Below the pieces are notes generated by a model that saw only the letters and a list, made by a program, of their open reading frames with translations, was not told where the DNA came from and searched no databases. DNA of 64,000 nucleotides from Oscillospiraceae bacterium (GTDB lineage: Bacteria; Bacillota; Clostridia; Oscillospirales; Oscillospiraceae): positions 1 through 64,000 of the forward strand of contig CACYYN010000033.1 of assembly GCA_902778665.1 (NCBI GenBank), in the 5' to 3' direction. Below, one piece after another: positions 41,988 to 50,779 of this stretch (positions are counted from its first letter, which is position 1; the number at the start of each line of letters is the position of its first letter). A program made the translations under genes and the position numbers.

Positions 41988-44118
41988 GACGCTCAGCAAG
42001 CATGGTGTTTCGCTTCAGGACCGTCATATTCCGCACCGCGATTCCCAGGGCTTTTTTCGTACCCACAATCACCATCACCTTTTTGGCTCTGGTACAGCCG
42101 GTATAGATCAGGTTGCGCTGCAGCATCACAAAGTGGCTCATAAGCACGGGCATCACCACAATCGGGTATTCCGAGCCCTGGGCCTTGTGCACGGTTGTGG
42201 CATAGGCCAGAACCACCTCATCCAGCTCCGTGACATCATAGGTCACCGCTCTGCCGTCATAGACAATGGTCAGTTCCCGGTCCTCCAGATCCACAGCGCT
42301 GACAATGCCGATGTCTCCGTTGAAAACTTCCTTCTCATAGTTGTTGCGGATCTGCATCACCTTATCATTGGCTTTGAACAGAGTGCCTCCCCGCCTCAAC
42401 CCTTCACCGCCGGGATTAACTGCCTCCTGCAGGATCTGATTCAGATTTGCGGCACCCACAGTGCCCCTCTGCATGGGGGTGAGCACCTGGACAGCGTTTG
42501 GCGGGACATGATAGTGCTTCGGAAGCCTATTTTTCACCAGCTCCACGATTTCTCCGGCAGCGGCATCCGGATCCTCCTGCTCAATAAAGAAGAAGTCACT
42601 TCCCCGCCCGTTGCTGAGATCAGGCATCTGGCCCCGGTTGATCCGGTGGGCATTTGTAATGATTCTGCTGGATTGGGCCTGACGGAAAATTCTCGTCAGG
42701 CGGACAACCGGGAACTGAGCCGAGTCGATCATGTCTCGCAGCACGTTGCCCGCCCCCACGGAGGGAAGCTGGTCAATGTCTCCCACGAAAACAAGGCTCA
42801 TGGAGTCCGGCACGGCCTTCAGCAGGCTGAACATCAACATAAGGTCGATCATGGAGCATTCATCCACAATGAGGACATCGCCTTCCAGCGATGTCTTTTC
42901 ATTTTTCTGATAGCCCTCGGGCGGTTTGAACTCCAGCAGGCGGTGGATGGTTTTTGCCTCCATACCGGTGGCCTCCGAAAGCCGCTTTGCAGCCCTGCCC
43001 GTGGGTGCAGCCAGCAGGACGGATGCCCCTGCCTCCCGAAGGGCGGAGATTATCCCGAGGGTGGTGGTGGTTTTTCCCGTTCCGGGGCCTCCCGTCAGAA
43101 TCAGGATTTTGCTTTTCACGGCGGTTGAGATCGCCTTAAGCTGAATCTCGTCATAGTCCATGCCGGTTTTTACCCGGATGCGCTCCTCCAGGCCTTGGGG
43201 AGAGATGGTGATTTTTCTCTCTCCGCCGTAAATCTCCCAAAGCCGTTTCGCCACGCCGATCTCGGCATAATAGAAGGGCGGAAGATAGACTGCGGTCTCT
43301 CCGGAGGAAGGAACAGGCTCGTGCTTTACGTCCTCCTCCTGAAGCATCCGGTCAAGGGCCTGAGAGAGGAGGGAAACGTCCACATCCAGAAGCTCGCTTC
43401 CCGTTTCCAGCAGCATCTTTCGGGTCGCGTAGCAGTGCCCTTCCTCCGAGAGTTTATTGAGTGTATACAGCAGGCCGCTGCGAAGCCGAACATATTTGTT
43501 GTGGTCAAAACCCATTTTTTCGGCAATGGTGTCAGCTGTGCGAAACCCGATGCCCCAGATGTCATCCGCAAGGCGATAGGGGTTTTCCTGCACGACCCTG
43601 ACACTGTCTTCCCCATAGGTTTTGTAGATCTTTGTGGCATGGGACGTGGAGACATCGTGAGACTGGAGAAACAGCATGATGTTTTTGATCTCCTTCTGTT
43701 CCTGCCAGCTGGCTTTGATCCGCTCCACCCGGACGGAGCCGATGCCGGGAACCTTCAGCAGCTCATCCGGCCTCTCCTCAATCACATCCAGGGTTTCCGT
43801 CCCGAAGGCGTTGACGATACGCCCGGCGAATTTCGGGCCGATGCCCTTCACCAGGCCGGACCCGAGATACTTTTCGATCCCGGCCACTGTGGCGGGCAGC
43901 GTTTCCTCACAGGACTCGGCGGAAAACTGCCGCCCGTATTTCGGATCCATTTTCCAGTTGCCCGTCACAAGGATCACCGCTCCCACATGGGTTTCCGGCA
44001 TGGTCCCCACCACGGTGATCAGGTCGTTATACCCCTTTGCCCTGCATTTGATGACAGAATAACCATTCTGCTCATTCTGGTAGGTAATTCTCTCCACGAC
44101 ACAGCGTAAACGTTCCAT
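41938..44118 (-). CDS. recD2: RecD2-type ATP-dependent DNA helicase, copy 1
   Basis: The 726-residue protein has the RecD2 N-terminal region with helix-hairpin-helix motifs (GSGLVKGIGPKFAGRI; KVPGIGSVRVERI). SF1 helicase domains follow: Walker A TGGPGTGKTTTT near residue 343, IVDECSMIDL near 425 and VHKAQGSEYP near 660. RecD2 is a 5'-3' helicase acting alone, not with RecBC, in Firmicutes DNA repair. A second paralogue lies 9 kb away. The 3' end overlaps the convergent aldo-keto reductase gene by 50 bases. Confidence 0.93.
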   Translation of the reverse strand: MERLRCVVERITYQNEQNGYSVIKCRAKGYNDLITVVGTMPETHVGAVILVTGNWKMDPKYGRQFSAESCEETLPATVAGIEKYLGSGLVKGIGPKFAGRIVNAFGTETLDVIEERPDELLKVPGIGSVRVERIKASWQEQKEIKNIMLFLQSHDVSTSHATKIYKTYGEDSVRVVQENPYRLADDIWGIGFRTADTIAEKMGFDHNKYVRLRSGLLYTLNKLSEEGHCYATRKMLLETGSELLDVDVSLLSQALDRMLQEEDVKHEPVPSSGETAVYLPPFYYAEIGVAKRLWEIYGGERKITISPQGLEERIRVKTGMDYDEIQLKAISTAVKSKILILTGGPGTGKTTTTLGIISALREAGASVLLAAPTGRAAKRLSEATGMEAKTIHRLLEFKPPEGYQKNEKTSLEGDVLIVDECSMIDLMLMFSLLKAVPDSMSLVFVGDIDQLPSVGAGNVLRDMIDSAQFPVVRLTRIFRQAQSSRIITNAHRINRGQMPDLSNGRGSDFFFIEQEDPDAAAGEIVELVKNRLPKHYHVPPNAVQVLTPMQRGTVGAANLNQILQEAVNPGGEGLRRGGTLFKANDKVMQIRNNYEKEVFNGDIGIVSAVDLEDRELTIVYDGRAVTYDVTELDEVVLAYATTVHKAQGSEYPIVVMPVLMSHFVMLQRNLIYTGCTRAKKVMVIVGTKKALGIAVRNMTVLKRNTMLAERLRSAAGSDKSILPPSE

Positions 44119-44193
44119 TTTCTGTCACCCCTTCCGCCGGTTTCCTATTATATGGTAGAAAGGCGCCGATTGGCAAGGAAAATCCGGTGGCTA

Positions 44194-44222
44194 TTGAAAA
44201 AAAGCCGCTTTCGTGTTACGAT
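44194..44222 (+). promoter_or_regulatory. Promoter of the DUF2974-msrA-nucleotidase operon
   Basis: TTGAAA (44194-44199) and TACGAT (44217-44222) are 17 bases apart on the plus strand. The next four genes are tightly spaced and lack other obvious promoters. Confidence 0.7.
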
Positions 44223-44260
44223 AAACTTAAGTTTATGCACCATATCACGGGGAGGAGCTT

Positions 44261-45403
44261 ATGGACAATCTGTCAGATTATATTCTATGGATGGGCGATT
44301 ACCCCATCTCTCTGACCGGCTTTCATGAGCCGGACGCCGTCATTTTGTGTCTGCTCTCCTACATTGATTTTCGCCCCGCGTTCACGGCTGAAAGACGGTC
44401 GATTCCCCTGAAGGACACCCTGCCCATTCTGCAGGGCAACGGGCTCCGGGTTATGATCACAGGCGACAGCAAAGAGCATGAGAAGATTTATGAAACCGCC
44501 GCGAAGTCAAAGCGATTCGGCGAGCTGATTCTGTCAGACTATGTGGATCTTCTGGACGACTCTCCCACGGTTCAATTCTCGGCGGTATGCTTCCACGGAA
44601 GTAACTGGTCCTTTATCGCCTACCGGGGAACGGACAGCTCCGTGACCGGCTGGAAAGAGGATTTCATGATCAGCTTCACAAAGACGGAAGCCCAGGAGCT
44701 GGCCCTGAACTATGCCAAAGACCATCTCACCGATGACAGAATCTGGTATATGGGTGGTCACTCCAAAGGCGGGAACGAGGTGCTGTACGCTTCCGCTATG
44801 CTGCCGGAGGAAACGCTGAACAAAGTCAGACACATCTACCTGCTGGATGGGCCCGGCCTCTGCCCGGAGGTTACCGATGTGGATATCACCAAGCGGATTG
44901 ACGGGAAGGCCACCCGGATCATACCGGAATTCTCAATCGTCGGTAAGCTGTTTGAGCCGGAAATCGCCGACACGAGAATCGTCCAATCCTTCGGCATGGG
45001 CATTGACCAGCATGGGCTTGCCACATGGGCAATTGATCACGGAAAGCTTGCCTATGCGGAAGAGAACGACGCCGTCAGTGAATGGCTCTGCGAATCGCTG
45101 AATGAGTGGATCGGCCATATACCGCAGAACGACAGGCCTGTTTTTGTGGAGGAGTTTTTCGATGCAATTTCGGTGGGCGGAACAACCGATCTCAACAGGA
45201 TCCTGCGTGGAAGTTGGAGCGATATAGATGCCATCCTGAAACGGATTGATGCGTCCAGTGAGCTCACGAAAAAGGTGCTTACCGAACTGCCCCGGCTGGC
45301 ATTTCAGAATGCTGTGGATCAGGTCCGGCAAAAATTAGAAGAGACCGCTGCATCCCGAAAAAAGGCGAAATCGGACAATGCAACGGATGAAGTGTCCTGC
45401 TGA
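44261..45403 (+). CDS. DUF2974 alpha/beta-hydrolase-like protein
   Basis: The 380-residue protein has the lipase-like nucleophile elbow GGHSKGGNEVLY near residue 165 and WSFIAYRGTDSSVTGWKEDF upstream, the DUF2974/Mbeg1-like pattern. A His and an acidic residue further on could complete the triad. There is no signal peptide, so it is intracellular. The substrate is unknown; family members occur widely in Firmicutes as single genes. The C-terminus is Lys-rich (SRKKAKSDN). Confidence 0.85.
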   Translation: MDNLSDYILWMGDYPISLTGFHEPDAVILCLLSYIDFRPAFTAERRSIPLKDTLPILQGNGLRVMITGDSKEHEKIYETAAKSKRFGELILSDYVDLLDDSPTVQFSAVCFHGSNWSFIAYRGTDSSVTGWKEDFMISFTKTEAQELALNYAKDHLTDDRIWYMGGHSKGGNEVLYASAMLPEETLNKVRHIYLLDGPGLCPEVTDVDITKRIDGKATRIIPEFSIVGKLFEPEIADTRIVQSFGMGIDQHGLATWAIDHGKLAYAEENDAVSEWLCESLNEWIGHIPQNDRPVFVEEFFDAISVGGTTDLNRILRGSWSDIDAILKRIDASSELTKKVLTELPRLAFQNAVDQVRQKLEETAASRKKAKSDNATDEVSC

Positions 45404-45434
45404 ATCTGTCAGCAGAAAACAGGGAGGAACCGAT

Positions 45435-45932
45435 ATGAAAACAATTTATCTTGCGGGCGGGTGCTTCTGGGGTATGCAGAAGTTCTTCGATCAGTTTGAG
45501 GGCGTCATTCAGACAGAGGTGGGCTATGCCAACGGCCCGGACGCCGCCCCCAGCTATCAGGATGTGTGCAAAAACAGCGGCCATGCCGAAACGCTGCTCA
45601 TCAAATATGATGAAAGCGCCATTTCTCTGGCGGAGCTTCTGAAGTTTTATTTTATGGTGATCGATCCGCTGTCGGTCAACCGGCAGGGAGAGGACGCCGG
45701 CATTCAGTACCGGACCGGCATCTATTATACGGAAGAAGAGCAGCTGCCGGAAATTCAGTCTGTCTACGCTGCGGAAGAAGAAAAGGCGGGTGCGAAGCTG
45801 GCTGTTGAGCTCATGCCCCTGAAGAACTTCTTCCCTGCAGAGGAATACCACCAGAAATATCTGGAAAAGAACCCGAAGGGATACTGCCATATTCCGGCAG
45901 CTTATTTCAATCTCCGAAAGGGAACAAAATGA
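45435..45932 (+). CDS. msrA: Peptide-methionine (S)-S-oxide reductase
   Basis: The 165-residue enzyme has the catalytic Cys in LAGGCFWGMQK at its N-terminus. GYANGPDAAPSYQDVC and the closing FFPAEEYHQKYL are standard for MsrA. GGGAGG precedes ATG 45435; an in-frame start upstream overlaps the previous gene. It repairs oxidised methionine. Its stop overlaps the next gene by four bases (ATGA). Confidence 0.95.
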   Translation: MKTIYLAGGCFWGMQKFFDQFEGVIQTEVGYANGPDAAPSYQDVCKNSGHAETLLIKYDESAISLAELLKFYFMVIDPLSVNRQGEDAGIQYRTGIYYTEEEQLPEIQSVYAAEEEKAGAKLAVELMPLKNFFPAEEYHQKYLEKNPKGYCHIPAAYFNLRKGTK

Positions 45933-46492
45933 CCATTCTTGTTGACATGGATGACACCATCGAGCAGCTGCTTCAGGCCTGGGTCAGGGCTGTGAACGAG
46001 AAGTATCGGCAGTCTGCCAGGTATGAGGATATCCGGTCATGGGATGTGTCGGCTGCGTTTCCGGATCTGACATGGGAACAGGTATACGGCGTGACGGCTG
46101 AGCCCGGCTTCTGGAAGACGGTGGAACCCATCCCCGGAGCGGCTGAAGCTCTGCAGAGGCTGATGCGGGACGGGCATGATGTGTATATCGTCACGGCAAC
46201 CACCTATCGGTCTGTTCCGGAAAAGATGGATGATTTGCTGTTTCGTTATTTTCCCTTTCTCAGCTGGGACCAGGTGATTATCACCAAAAACAAGCAGATG
46301 ATCCGGGGTGATGTGCTCATTGATGACGGCATTCACAATCTGGAAGGCGGAGACTATGCGAAGATCCTGATGACGGCACCCCATAACCGGGATTATGACG
46401 CGAAGGCAAACGGCATGATCCGGGTTGAGAACTGGGATCAGATTGAAGCGGAAATCCGGAAGCTGGAGCAGGCGACAGCAGGCAGTTTATGA
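45929..46492 (+). CDS. 5'(3')-deoxyribonucleotidase-like HAD phosphatase
   Basis: The 187-residue protein has the HAD catalytic motif VDMDDTIEQL (nucleophile Asp near residue 6), a Thr-containing motif II (VTATTYRS) and motif III/IV as VLIDDGIHNL. Length and motifs match the NT5C group that removes the 5' phosphate of deoxynucleotides. Its start overlaps msrA, so the two are co-translated. It may prevent build-up of damaged or excess nucleotides. Confidence 0.85.
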   Translation: MTILVDMDDTIEQLLQAWVRAVNEKYRQSARYEDIRSWDVSAAFPDLTWEQVYGVTAEPGFWKTVEPIPGAAEALQRLMRDGHDVYIVTATTYRSVPEKMDDLLFRYFPFLSWDQVIITKNKQMIRGDVLIDDGIHNLEGGDYAKILMTAPHNRDYDAKANGMIRVENWDQIEAEIRKLEQATAGSL

Positions 46493-46524
46493 ACCCGTCA
46501 GGCAGCTGAAATTTGGAGGCAGAC

Positions 46525-47103
46525 ATGCTATACATCGTTCGTCACGGCCAGACAGCACAGAATCTGGCACAGGTGCTTCAGGGCAGAAGTGACTATCCTC
46601 TCAACGAGGCAGGACTCAGGCAGGCCCACGAGGCCGCAAGGCTTCTTCGGTCTGAAGGCATTTTCTTTGACCATGTATTTTCAAGCCCTCTCATCCGGGC
46701 AGTTCAGACCGCTGAAATCCTTGCCCCCGGCAGAAGTCCGACATTGGACAACCGGCTGATTGAAATGGATTACGGCCCCTATGAGGGGACCGATCTGAAT
46801 CATCTGCCGCAGGAGATTCTCACCTTTTTCAGTGACTTTGTGCATAACCCTGCCCCGGAAGGCATGGAGCAGCTGTCTTCCGTTGTACAGCGGGCAGGCA
46901 GCTTTCTGGACGAGGTCCGGAATCTTCCGGGGAATATTCTGATCTCCACCCATGCCATTGCCATGAAAGGGATTCTGGAATACTGCACGCCGGAGTCAAA
47001 GGGCAGCTACTGGTCAAAATATATCGGGAACTGTGAAGTTTACACAGCAGAAAACCGGGAGGGCAGAATCGGCATTCCGACGCCGTTCACGGCTGCAGGC
47101 TGA
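46525..47103 (+). CDS. Histidine phosphatase (phosphoglycerate-mutase-like)
   Basis: The 192-residue protein has the catalytic RHG motif (YIVRHGQTAQN), a second-shell Glu region RLIEMDYGPYEGTD and a C-terminal catalytic His in ILISTHAIAMKG. GGAGG precedes ATG 46525. Such proteins may be cofactor-dependent mutases or broad phosphatases; the short length favours a phosphatase. It ends the operon, followed by a terminator. Confidence 0.85.
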   Translation: MLYIVRHGQTAQNLAQVLQGRSDYPLNEAGLRQAHEAARLLRSEGIFFDHVFSSPLIRAVQTAEILAPGRSPTLDNRLIEMDYGPYEGTDLNHLPQEILTFFSDFVHNPAPEGMEQLSSVVQRAGSFLDEVRNLPGNILISTHAIAMKGILEYCTPESKGSYWSKYIGNCEVYTAENREGRIGIPTPFTAAG

Positions 47104-47131
47104 GTTTTTTCCCACAGCACAAGTGCATAAA

Positions 47132-47180
47132 ACCGGGGCCGTCTGATCGATCTTCAGACGTCCCCGGTGTTTTCTTTTCA
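47132..47180 (+). terminator. Terminator of the msrA-containing operon
   Basis: A 15-bp interrupted stem (47132-47146 with 47154-47168) is followed by GTTTTCTTTT on the plus strand, 29 bases past the last stop codon. Confidence 0.8.
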
Positions 47181-47255
47181 CTTTTTGCACAATCGGAGGA
47201 AGATTTTTCCGGTTTATTTTCAGCAAATATTGCCCATTTTGTACAGATCCGTCAA

Positions 47256-47284
47256 TAGACAAACGTTGTTTTTTCTGATATATT
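47256..47284 (+). promoter_or_regulatory. Promoter of the 47.3-kb RNA candidate
   Basis: TAGACA (47256-47261) and TATATT (47279-47284) are 17 bases apart on the plus strand. No protein gene lies downstream before the next terminator. Confidence 0.6.
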
Positions 47285-47290
47285 ACACGC

Positions 47291-47660
47291 ACTCAAACGA
47301 ATCTCCTTTTTTATATAGCCGCAAATCATTCTGCATAAGAAGCTTCATGATTTAGGGATAACCCGCTTTGGGATAATGGAAATAAGAGTAAATACTGGTA
47401 AGCGGAATCTGCAGAATGAAGCGGCAATTTCAACAGAACCCGCCGTATCGGATGCCGGAGCATTTAATTCATAACCCGCTAATGAAAGGCAAGCGTGTAA
47501 AAGGGTAAAGGCATCGCAGCAAAGAACCATTACGGCAATTCATGCGACACGAATAAAATTGAAGAAAGAAGAGGTAACCAGGATGTTAGATACAAAAACA
47601 GAACGGAAATAACCCTTGACTCCAGTTTTCGAAGGCGAAGTCAAGGGTTATTTCTTTTTT
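47291..47660 (+). ncRNA. Candidate structured RNA of about 370 bases
   Basis: This part of a gene-free stretch has a promoter at its start and a strong terminator at its end on the plus strand. Long-range pairs include GCCGC/GCGGC (47318-47322 with 47421-47425) and a perfect 8-bp ATTCTGCA/TGCAGAAT (47328-47335 with 47410-47417). Inside lies CCGCTT/AAGCGG (47363-47368 with 47400-47405). Two further stems, 47442-47447/47531-47536 and 47494-47498/47547-47551, would cross and form a pseudoknot. It shows no match I recognise to tmRNA, RNase P, 6S or SRP RNA. Only very short open frames are present. Confidence 0.5.
47607..47660 (+). terminator. Terminator of the 47.3-kb RNA candidate
   Basis: A perfect 15-bp stem (47607-47621 with 47639-47653) is followed by TTCTTTTTT on the plus strand. 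A minor T-rich run on the other side could make it work weakly in both directions. Confidence 0.85.
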
Positions 47661-47681
47661 GTCCGTTATATTTTCATGATT

Positions 47682-47720
47682 ACCTGCCTCATCTGAATAG
47701 GAAATGAGGCAGGTTTTTTA
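47682..47720 (+). terminator. Second plus-strand terminator
   Basis: An 11-bp stem (47682-47692 with 47704-47714) is followed by T residues on the plus strand, 29 bases after the first terminator. It may back it up or shield the convergent genes. Confidence 0.75.
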
Positions 47721-47746
47721 CGGGATTTTCAGGCCGGGACCCAACG

Positions 47747-48043
47747 TCATTCTTCCCCGTCATCCAGCCCGTACCACAAAAGCATGTTGTAGGCCGCATT
47801 GGATTCCTGGGCTTCTTTTTTCTCCCGCCAGGTGTCGATTTCAGAGCGGATGGCAAGTGCTTCATCCACAATCATTTCCACGCTCTGCACTCCGGAATAC
47901 TGCAGGTACATCGTCATGCGTTCGATGGCACCGGGGCTCCCGAGAATCTTCGCGATTTTCTGCCCCAGCTCTGCCGGGAACCCGAGATGAACAATCTCCC
48001 TCACGAGCCCGTCTCTGGCATAGAGCCATTCTTCGTTTGTCAT
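47747..48043 (-). CDS. Unknown 98-residue protein coupled to PHP gene
   Basis: ATG 48043 overlaps the PHP gene stop by four bases (ATGA). The protein is helical and acidic (LVREIVHLGFPAELGQKIAK; MIVDEALAIRSEIDTW) and has no signal peptide. A role linked to the PHP phosphoesterase is inferred from position. I do not recognise the family. Confidence 0.6.
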   Translation of the reverse strand: MTNEEWLYARDGLVREIVHLGFPAELGQKIAKILGSPGAIERMTMYLQYSGVQSVEMIVDEALAIRSEIDTWREKKEAQESNAAYNMLLWYGLDDGEE

Positions 48044-48795
48044 ATCGTCCGGTTACCCTGCACCAGTGGCATATACGATCCATCCGAGGTCTGGACAAAG
48101 GGACGCATCTTTTCTTCCTTCACAAGGCGGATATAATCCCGGACGGATTCGAGGGGCTCTTCCGAGCACATCCCGGCGATCTCCGGCTTGTAACCCTTCT
48201 CCGCCAACTTTTCAAACACCCTGCTTCCCCAGTGGTTGTCAGAGCCTGCGGTTTTGAGCAGATGATATTGCTCTGCATAGATTTCCGCCATCCGGTTGGA
48301 AAGCTCGGCCTGACTGGAATTGATTATTTCCGCCCCGTGAACACTTCTGGGGAACAATCGGATATGATTGATATAATGGGCTTCTCTGTAGGGGTGCGCC
48401 TGAATGACGAGGGCCCCGGCTTCCATCATCACGGGAAGCTCGTCCGTCTTTTTCATTTCCATTATTTCCGGATGAGCCTTGTACCAGGCCTTGTCCAGGC
48501 CGTAAATCAGAAAATCGGTTCCTTTATAGGACAGCTCTACCCCCGGGAATACCTTGAAGCCGATTCTCTCCCCCTCCTGAAGGGCATCTTCATAATCGGA
48601 AAAATAATAGTCAATCTGTTCCTCGTAAGAGAGGCTTTTACTATCCGGGTTGATATTCCCATCCAGGAAATGATTGGTGAGGAAGATGCCGTCATAGCCG
48701 ATGGCGTGATAGAAGTGAACCGTGTCCCGGGCGGTTGCTCTGCCGCAGAAGCTGACCGGCGACGTATGGCAGTGGGTCTCATATCTGAAAAGCAT
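48040..48795 (-). CDS. PHP-domain phosphoesterase
   Basis: The 251-residue protein has the PHP metal-binding motifs in order: ETHCHTS near residue 6, FLTNHFLDG, FPGVELSYKG, VIQAHPYREA and AGSDNHWG. PHP proteins hydrolyse phosphoesters, for example histidinol phosphate or nucleotide derivatives. GAGG precedes ATG 48795; the frame extends upstream without a ribosome site. It lies 32 bases after the exported protein and is probably co-transcribed. Confidence 0.85.
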   Translation of the reverse strand: MLFRYETHCHTSPVSFCGRATARDTVHFYHAIGYDGIFLTNHFLDGNINPDSKSLSYEEQIDYYFSDYEDALQEGERIGFKVFPGVELSYKGTDFLIYGLDKAWYKAHPEIMEMKKTDELPVMMEAGALVIQAHPYREAHYINHIRLFPRSVHGAEIINSSQAELSNRMAEIYAEQYHLLKTAGSDNHWGSRVFEKLAEKGYKPEIAGMCSEEPLESVRDYIRLVKEEKMRPFVQTSDGSYMPLVQGNRTI

Positions 48796-48827
48796 TCTGT
48801 GTCCTCGTTCCCTGCTGCTTTTGCATC

Positions 48828-50528
48828 TCAGCCGGCTTTCGCTTCTCTGATCCCTGCATGCTCTGCTGCAGCATAATACCACTCCTGCATAATCTCGGCA
48901 TAGGACATGTTGTCATCAACCCATGCCGCTTGGAAGAGGGTTTCCCTGTCGCCGGACACAATGCGGGCGTAGGCCCCGGGCGCGAAGAAGAAGTCTACCC
49001 TGGTGTTCTCATCGGGGAAATTCAAAACAATATATTCCCCGTCAGGTGCTTCCTTGGCATCGGAATAATTGAACCAGCCGCCCATGATCATCTCTGCGTA
49101 TTTGCTCCCGTCCACGCCGGCAATATCCACAGGGCCGTACTCGGTGGTGCTGAGGGTTGCATTGACACTGTCCATATAGGCAGCACGTGCCACATAGATA
49201 TCCACGGCGGAGTTGTTGTAGGATACATATTCAAGATTGTTTTTGTCTGCAAGACGGTCCGGCACGGAATTGGCCCACTCGCAGAGCATCGTCCACTGTG
49301 CTATCCCGGCATCAAATTCTTCGGGATTTGCACGGTCAAAACGAACATCTGTGGGATGATAATACATATAATAGCTGCCTTCGCCGTCTTTTGCGAACAC
49401 CTGTGCCCCGGACATGTCAGAGCACATCATCTCGTGGAGTCTGTCTTCCGTCACCTTCCCGATGGAGAAGAGCCAGCCGGCGCCGTCGAATTTCCCTGCT
49501 TCGAGAGATGCGGTTTCCGAGACCTTGAAAAGAACACCGTCAGCATCGTCTGCAGGGACTTCAACGGTGATCAGATCATTATACTTCGGCTGAATGTCCA
49601 GACGGATACCGCCGTTTTCGTATTCACCCCATACCTGGGCAGGATACTGCACAGAAATGGGCTCGAGCGCTGTCTTTTCCTGCTCGGCATGATCATCCCT
49701 GTTTTCCGTTTCCGACACGCTGAAATTGACCGTGAAGTTTTCAAAACCCTTCAGCTGACTGATTTCGCCTTCGAAGCTCATCCAGCCGGCACATTTTTTG
49801 CCGGGAGCAACGGATGTGCCGTAATAGATATAATCGCAGAGGTGACCGTCCGCCTCGGCAATATCGGCGGCAATGTTGAGCCAGTTGTCTGTTTTGTTCT
49901 CCGCATAGACATAGACCGTCGGGCCGAACCAGTCGTCATAGTCCTGTTCCCCGATCACAAGCGTGAGCTGATCGTTGTCCGCACCGACCGTGCCGAGAGA
50001 AGCAAGATCTACAGGCTGTTCCTCTCCCACAGAGATGACAACCGGATCGGAAACATAGTCCGGCCAGATATACTCCCCTTCCGCCTCCGTGAAGCAGAAC
50101 TCCATGGTTCTGAGCTCTTCGGTATTCACACCGGGGACGTCCAGCTTATAATAGCTGAGGGCATAATTCCCCGTGCTGCCTGCGGGGAGAGTGAGCATGT
50201 CCGTGTAGTCCGCCCCGATTATCTTCCCGTCTTCTTCCTTAAAGTTCACAAGAAGGACATCACTCATGAAGCCGTTTACAGACCCGTTTGTGACGCCGAA
50301 ATAGGCATCTGTCTCTCTGCCGTTGGCAATCTCAATCCGGATAATCGGCTGAACATTACTGTCGGTAGGGTCTGTGTCCAGCCCGCACGTGGTGACTTTC
50401 AGCCCCTCTTTCTCAAAAATCACGCTGCCGTCTGCCGAAAAAGCCTCCTGCGCATCAGCAGATGCCGCCATGCTGAAAATGCTGACAATCAGAGTCAGGA
50501 CAATCCAGAAACCTGCAATTCTTTTCAT
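48828..50528 (-). CDS. Large exported protein of unknown family
   Basis: The 566-residue protein begins with a signal peptide (MKRIAGFWIVLTLIVSIFSM, cut near ADA-QE). It continues with beta-rich stretches such as FEKEGLKVTTCGLDTDP and NWLNIAADIAEADGHLCDYI, the latter resembling a module of clostridial secreted proteins that acts on cell-wall or sugar ligands. There is no lipobox or sortase motif. AAGGAGAG precedes ATG 50528. Its promoter is listed separately. Confidence 0.7.
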   Translation of the reverse strand: MKRIAGFWIVLTLIVSIFSMAASADAQEAFSADGSVIFEKEGLKVTTCGLDTDPTDSNVQPIIRIEIANGRETDAYFGVTNGSVNGFMSDVLLVNFKEEDGKIIGADYTDMLTLPAGSTGNYALSYYKLDVPGVNTEELRTMEFCFTEAEGEYIWPDYVSDPVVISVGEEQPVDLASLGTVGADNDQLTLVIGEQDYDDWFGPTVYVYAENKTDNWLNIAADIAEADGHLCDYIYYGTSVAPGKKCAGWMSFEGEISQLKGFENFTVNFSVSETENRDDHAEQEKTALEPISVQYPAQVWGEYENGGIRLDIQPKYNDLITVEVPADDADGVLFKVSETASLEAGKFDGAGWLFSIGKVTEDRLHEMMCSDMSGAQVFAKDGEGSYYMYYHPTDVRFDRANPEEFDAGIAQWTMLCEWANSVPDRLADKNNLEYVSYNNSAVDIYVARAAYMDSVNATLSTTEYGPVDIAGVDGSKYAEMIMGGWFNYSDAKEAPDGEYIVLNFPDENTRVDFFFAPGAYARIVSGDRETLFQAAWVDDNMSYAEIMQEWYYAAAEHAGIREAKAG

Positions 50529-50559
50529 TATCGTTCTCTCCTTATATTTTTATATACCG

Positions 50560-50588
50560 ATTGTATCATCTCTGCCTCAATTCAGCAA
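50560..50588 (-). promoter_or_regulatory. Promoter of the exported-protein/PHP operon
   Basis: On the minus strand TTGCTG (50588-50583) and TACAAT (50565-50560) are 17 bases apart. Confidence 0.7.
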
Positions 50589-50741
50589 GGAGAATTCATT
50601 GATCGTGAGAAAATGGTGTGACAGTTTTGCGATTCTTCCTGTGCTATACTCTGCTCATAAAAAACAAAGTTGATTCCCGACAAAGCCGGTGGGGCGGCGT
50701 CGGTTTATATAGAGGAAGGTACAAATGAACAAAAGAACGTA

Positions 50742-50772
50742 GCCCTCAGCAACGGGAAATGTTGCTGAGGGC
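50742..50772 (-). terminator. Hairpin at the end of the recD2 copy 2 operon
   Basis: A perfect 12-bp stem (50742-50753 with 50761-50772) lies just after the recD2 stop. On the minus strand it is followed by a T-rich but imperfect run, so termination may be partial. Confidence 0.6.
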
Positions 50773-50779
50773 AAATTAT

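Noticed and set aside
47104-47290. Riboswitch for the PHP operon
   Set aside because: The PHP operon is on the other strand and has its own promoter at 50.57 kb; the stretch holds only the upstream terminator and the RNA promoter.
47345-47530. 61-residue minus-strand frame in the 47.3-kb stretch
   Set aside because: No ribosome site, and it falls in the region with plus-strand pairing, promoter and terminator; it does not look like a protein.
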